A stretch of 8,137 bases of DNA from an uncultured Clostridia bacterium (GTDB lineage: Bacteria; Bacillota_A; Clostridia; Christensenellales; Aristaeellaceae): positions 1 to 8,137 of the forward strand of contig CAMVBO010000058.1 in NCBI GenBank assembly GCA_947165745.1, read 5' to 3'. A program made the translations under genes and the position numbers. Below, in pieces: positions 5,249 through 8,137 of the stretch. The notes beneath the pieces were generated by a model. It worked only from the letters and a program-made list of their open reading frames with translations. It did no database searches and had not been told where the DNA came from. Numbering within the stretch: the stretch's first letter is position 1; every line of letters starts with the position of its first letter.

Positions 5249-6199
5249 ATGGATATCAATATTCTTTTGGCCCTGCAGGATTTCAGGAACGGAGTCGGCG
5301 CGTTTTTGGCGGATTTCCTTTCCAAGATGACCTTCCTGGGTGAACTGAGCACGTCGATCGTCATCATGGCCGTGGTCTACTGGTGCTTCAGCAAGGATGT
5401 CGGCACGTATCTGCTGATGGGCTGGAGCGGCAACCGGATCGTCAACGGTTTTTTGAAGGTGACGGCTTGCGCCTATCGCCCGTGGATCCGGGATGCGCGG
5501 ATCCTGCCCTACGGCAATTCCATCAACACGGCCACGGGCTATTCCTTCCCCAGCGGACATACGATGAACGCCGCGTCGATCTTCGGCGGGGCGTCGGTGC
5601 GAAAGGATTTACCCCGGGCGCTGCGCGTCACGATGGGCGTCGTGCTTCTGCTCGTGGCGTTCAGCCGCATATACCTGGGCGTTCACACGCCCCAGGATGT
5701 CCTGGTGGGCGCCGTCGCCGGCGTTCTGGTCATGGTTCTGTCGCTCAAACTGATGGGTTGGGTCGCGGCCCATCCGGAAAAGGACCTGTTGGTGGTCTGC
5801 GTCGGCATCGCCCTCTCCGTCGCCGTGGCGATATATGCCGCCGTCAAGTCCTATCCCACGGACTATGATGCCGAGGGGAAGCTGCTGGTGGACGGCGCCA
5901 AGATGGCCAGCGACACCTTCAAGGGCGTCGGCTGGTCCGCCGCTTTCCTGGTGGGCTGGATCCTTGAACGGCGCTTTGTGGGCTTTTCCACCGACATCTC
6001 CATGGCAAGGCGGATCACCCGGCTGGCGCTGGGCGTGTTGAGCTATTATTTCGTCAGCCTGATAATCGTTCCCGCCGTCAAGGGCTGGATCCCCGGCGCG
6101 GCCGGCACCATCGCGTCCTGCTTTTTGCAGATGTTCTACGTGTCCTTCATCTTCCCCTGGTGCGTGAAGCGCCTGGAAAAGCCGACAGAGCGGGCATAA
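5249..6199 (+). CDS. PAP2-superfamily membrane phosphatase
   Basis: An integral membrane phosphatase of the PAP2/vanadium-haloperoxidase fold, which removes phosphate from lipid phosphates or pyrophosphates such as phosphatidic acid or undecaprenyl pyrophosphate. All three signature motifs are present in 316 residues: K-x6-RP as Lys70...Arg77-Pro78; PSGH at 101-104 with proton-donor-type His104; and SR-x5-H-x3-D as Ser139-Arg140...His146...Asp150, where His146 is the predicted nucleophile. Hydrophobic segments lie at about 32-48, 126-138, 151-170, 178-200, 228-239, 259-278 and 284-303. The C-terminal 150 residues after the catalytic core form an extra membrane region; substrate cannot be assigned. 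GGAGG (5237-5241) seven bases before ATG 5249 supports the start. I see no convincing promoter between the MITE-like element and the gene; transcription may enter from upstream. Confidence 0.92.
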   Translation: MDINILLALQDFRNGVGAFLADFLSKMTFLGELSTSIVIMAVVYWCFSKDVGTYLLMGWSGNRIVNGFLKVTACAYRPWIRDARILPYGNSINTATGYSFPSGHTMNAASIFGGASVRKDLPRALRVTMGVVLLLVAFSRIYLGVHTPQDVLVGAVAGVLVMVLSLKLMGWVAAHPEKDLLVVCVGIALSVAVAIYAAVKSYPTDYDAEGKLLVDGAKMASDTFKGVGWSAAFLVGWILERRFVGFSTDISMARRITRLALGVLSYYFVSLIIVPAVKGWIPGAAGTIASCFLQMFYVSFIFPWCVKRLEKPTERA

Positions 6200-6225
6200 T
6201 CGCGCCGACTTCGGCCTGTATCGAA

Positions 6226-6231
6226 AAGGAG
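6226..6231 (+). promoter_or_regulatory. Ribosome binding site fixing the start at 6238
   Basis: AAGGAG lies six bases before ATG 6238. An in-frame ATG at 6160 would overlap the phosphatase gene by 40 bases, lacks a binding site and adds 26 residues before the conserved nitroreductase N-terminus, so 6238 is chosen. Confidence 0.85.
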
Positions 6232-6237
6232 AGTATT

Positions 6238-7041
6238 ATGACCTCCATCAAGGAAATCATGCGGCAGCGCAGGAGCGTGCGCACCTTCGACGGGCGGCCC
6301 CTCAGCGCAGCGGACCGGGAATATCTGGAGAATATCGGAAAAAGCGCGGCAAACCCCTTTGACGTGCCCGTGGTCTTTCGCCTGCTGGACGCGAAGGAAT
6401 ATGGGCTGTCCAGCCCCGTGATCGTCGGCGCGGGCACCTACCTCGCCGCGAAAGCGACCCGCGTCCAGAACTATGAGATCGCCTTCGGCTACAGCTTCGA
6501 GAAGGCCTGCCTCGAGGCGCTCCGCCGTGGCATCGGCACGGTGATGCTGGCGGCGTCCCTGAGCCGCGCGGCCTTTGAGAAGGCCATGGCGGTCCAGCCG
6601 AACGAGGTCATGCCGGTGGCGAGCCCCGTCGGCTATCCCGCCGCGAAGAAGTCCATCCGCGAAAGCCTGATGCGCAAGGGCACCCGGGCCGACGAGCGGC
6701 TTCCCTTTGAAAAACTGTTCTTTGAAGGCGACTTTGACAGGCCGCTCGGCGCTGGGAATCCCTTTTCGGAGGCACTGGAGCTGATGCGCTGGGCGCCCTC
6801 CGCCGCAAACAAACAGCCCTGGCGCGCGGTGGTTGTCGGAGACAGCGTGCAATTTTACGAGGCAAAATCCATGAACGACAGCCCCCTTGGCGACATTCAG
6901 AAGGTGGACATCGGCATCGGCCTGTCCCACTTCCACCTGGCGCTGTTGGAGAACGGCGTCGACGGGCATTTCGTCTTTGACGATCCCGAAATCGCCGCGC
7001 CCGACGGCGTTCAGTACGTCGTCTCCTTCAAGCGGAGCTGA
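6238..7041 (+). CDS. Nitroreductase-family protein (putative TM nitroreductase type)
   Basis: A probable cytoplasmic FMN-dependent oxidoreductase of 267 residues. The N-terminus IKEIMRQRRSVRTF (4-17) holds the RRSxRxF motif that contacts the FMN phosphate in nitroreductases. The second half contains ALELMRWAPSAANKQPWRAVVV (179-200), where APSAxNxQPW is the flavin-binding loop, and DIGIGLSHFHLALLENG (224-240), the family helix. The two-part layout, with SPVGYPA (129-135) between the halves, fits the Pfam 'putative TM nitroreductase' group rather than short NfsB-like enzymes. Physiological substrate is unknown; the family reduces nitro compounds, quinones or flavins. It starts 38 bases after the phosphatase stop with no terminator between, so the two are probably co-transcribed, without an obvious shared pathway. 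A strong terminator follows. Confidence 0.9.
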   Translation: MTSIKEIMRQRRSVRTFDGRPLSAADREYLENIGKSAANPFDVPVVFRLLDAKEYGLSSPVIVGAGTYLAAKATRVQNYEIAFGYSFEKACLEALRRGIGTVMLAASLSRAAFEKAMAVQPNEVMPVASPVGYPAAKKSIRESLMRKGTRADERLPFEKLFFEGDFDRPLGAGNPFSEALELMRWAPSAANKQPWRAVVVGDSVQFYEAKSMNDSPLGDIQKVDIGIGLSHFHLALLENGVDGHFVFDDPEIAAPDGVQYVVSFKRS

Positions 7042-7062
7042 TACGGCTCCCACATCGCGCTA

Positions 7063-7101
7063 AAAACGCGCCACCGCTCGGTTGGGTCGGTGACGCGTTT
7101 T
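7063..7101. terminator. Bidirectional intrinsic terminator between convergent genes
   Basis: AAAACGCG (7063-7070) pairs with CGCGTTTT (7094-7101) and, after one mismatch, CACCG (7072-7076) pairs with CGGTG (7088-7092), leaving an 11-base loop. The arm ends in four T on the plus strand and five T on the minus strand, so it can stop transcripts from both the nitroreductase gene and the DUF819 gene. Confidence 0.88.
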
Positions 7102-7125
7102 GCTGTGCCGATATGAAATGCAGTA

Positions 7126-8137
7126 TCAGGCCAGCAATCTCATAATATTGGCGCAGAGCGTGGCCAGCGGCGTGCCGACGACGTAGCCCATCAGCGCCAT
7201 CAGAATGCCCACGGGCACCAGGGAACCCGAGTAGGAGCCCGCCAGCACCGGCGCGGAGGCCGTGCCCCCGATGTTGGCCAGCGAGGCGACGCCCGCGGTG
7301 AACAAGTCGAGCTTCAGCAGCTTGCAGATCAACAGCATCAGCGCCGCGTGGATCGCCAGCACGATGAAGCCGGTGATGATCCAGGCCGGCGCGTCCCCCA
7401 GTTCAGACAGGCTCGCCCGGGAGGCCAGCAGGCCGATCACCGCGTAGAGCAGCAGGTTGGAAACCTCGCCGGAGCCCGCAACCTTTCCAAGCGGCGTCAG
7501 CGCGCATACCAGCGCCACGGCGGTGACGAACAGCACAGTCCAGGTCGCCTTGTCGGAAAAGCCCGTCCAGCCGTACAGCTTCGCGCCCACGTTCGTGGCG
7601 ATGGCGCTGACCAGGAAGGCGCAGCCGATGAGCAGCAGCAGGCTTTGCAGCGTGACGGGCTTTGTGTTCAGCTTCGCCTCGTCCGTCAGCTTCACGGACA
7701 CCTCGTCCAGCCGGGTCGTGTCCGCCTTCGTCCACTGGTTGAAGCGGGGCGCCAGCTGCACGGCCCACAGCAGGAACATCACCCACAGGGAATAATCGAT
7801 GGAATCGATCACCAGCGCGTAGCCCATGTCCGCCTCGCCGATGTTCAGCGCCGCCTGTACGGCCACCATGTTGCCGCTGCCGCCGATCCACGAGCCGCAC
7901 AGCGCGCCCAGCCCCATCCAGGCATCGCTGCCGATAAACCGCTTCATAATCAGAAACGCGGCGATGAAGCCCAGCATGATGGTCAGCGTCGCGGAGAAGA
8001 AACCCAGCAGCATCCTGGGCCCCAGGCGAAGCACCTTGCGGATGTCGCACCTGAGCAGCATCGCGAAGACCATCGCGTAAGTCAGGTTGTTTTTGAGCGC
8101 GCTGTAGGCCGCCTTGGTCTGGCCCAGGTCCCACACC
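7126..8137 (-). CDS. DUF819 family membrane protein, C-terminal part (start outside window)
   Basis: A polytopic membrane protein of the DUF819 (Bacillus YjcL-like) family, whose function is not established. 336-337 residues are visible; the N-terminus is cut off. The in-frame GTG at 8136 reads as the Val of a VWDL segment that is internal in family members as I remember them, so about 50-60 residues are probably missing. Roughly nine hydrophobic stretches are visible. Two Gly-rich segments stand out, WIGGSGNMVAVQ (83-94 of the visible part) and ANIGGTASAPVLAG (287-300); such paired broken-helix motifs are typical of transporters with inverted repeats, so a transport role is plausible but inferred. 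A charged loop (about 131-160) separates the halves. Its TGA stop (7126-7128) sits 24 bases from the shared terminator. Family call is confident. Confidence 0.88.
   Translation of the reverse strand, partial: VWDLGQTKAAYSALKNNLTYAMVFAMLLRCDIRKVLRLGPRMLLGFFSATLTIMLGFIAAFLIMKRFIGSDAWMGLGALCGSWIGGSGNMVAVQAALNIGEADMGYALVIDSIDYSLWVMFLLWAVQLAPRFNQWTKADTTRLDEVSVKLTDEAKLNTKPVTLQSLLLLIGCAFLVSAIATNVGAKLYGWTGFSDKATWTVLFVTAVALVCALTPLGKVAGSGEVSNLLLYAVIGLLASRASLSELGDAPAWIITGFIVLAIHAALMLLICKLLKLDLFTAGVASLANIGGTASAPVLAGSYSGSLVPVGILMALMGYVVGTPLATLCANIMRLLA

Noticed and set aside
5023..5367. A 114-codon minus-strand frame through the palindromic element
   Set aside because: It runs across the repeat and into the phosphatase gene. 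It is an accidental open frame within the element, of a kind that may be annotated as a hypothetical protein.
1..8137. CRISPR array, tRNA or rRNA genes, prophage or defence genes
   Set aside because: No regularly spaced direct repeats, tRNA cloverleaf signatures, rRNA segments or phage/defence domains were seen on either strand.

Overview
The window is GC-rich (roughly 60% by eye), densely coded, and reads as a Gram-positive Firmicute, most likely an anaerobic clostridium-like bacterium. Clues are strong Shine-Dalgarno sites, a lipobox on the solute-binding protein, an iron-sulfur RlmD/RlmCD-type methyltransferase behind a tiny DUF2007-like gene, and a DUF819 membrane protein of the Bacillus YjcL type. 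No taxonomic marker settles the genus. Six genes run on the plus strand before a convergent minus-strand gene, and both window edges cut through genes.

Layout: (1) 1-335, the C-terminal part of UMP kinase (pyrH), not followed by the usual frr. (2) 336-508, a short gap with a 12-base match to a repeat found later in the window and a near-consensus sigma-A promoter. (3) 509-2053, a two-gene unit: a 71-residue unknown protein and a 23S rRNA uracil-5 methyltransferase. (4) 2054-2380, a 327-base gap with a hairpin, a large inverted repeat, an extended -10 promoter and a structured leader. (5) 2381-5007, a solute-binding lipoprotein overlapping by ATGA a membrane diguanylate cyclase with an extracytoplasmic sensor region. 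(6) 5011-5174, a MITE-like element with long imperfect inverted arms and TA at both ends. (7) 5249-7041, a PAP2-family membrane phosphatase and a nitroreductase-family protein. (8) 7063-7101, a bidirectional terminator. (9) 7126-8137, the 3' part of a DUF819 membrane protein on the minus strand.

The most interesting unit is the lipoprotein/diguanylate cyclase pair. The binding protein looks like a sugar-type ABC receptor, but no permease or ATPase gene lies next to it; its only partner is a transmembrane GGDEF enzyme. The simplest inference is a two-protein sensor in which the ligand-loaded lipoprotein docks on the outer domain of the cyclase and tunes c-di-GMP synthesis. The second point of interest is the 164-base palindromic element directly after the cyclase gene, and a possible decayed relative after pyrH. 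The remaining genes look like ordinary housekeeping or accessory genes.
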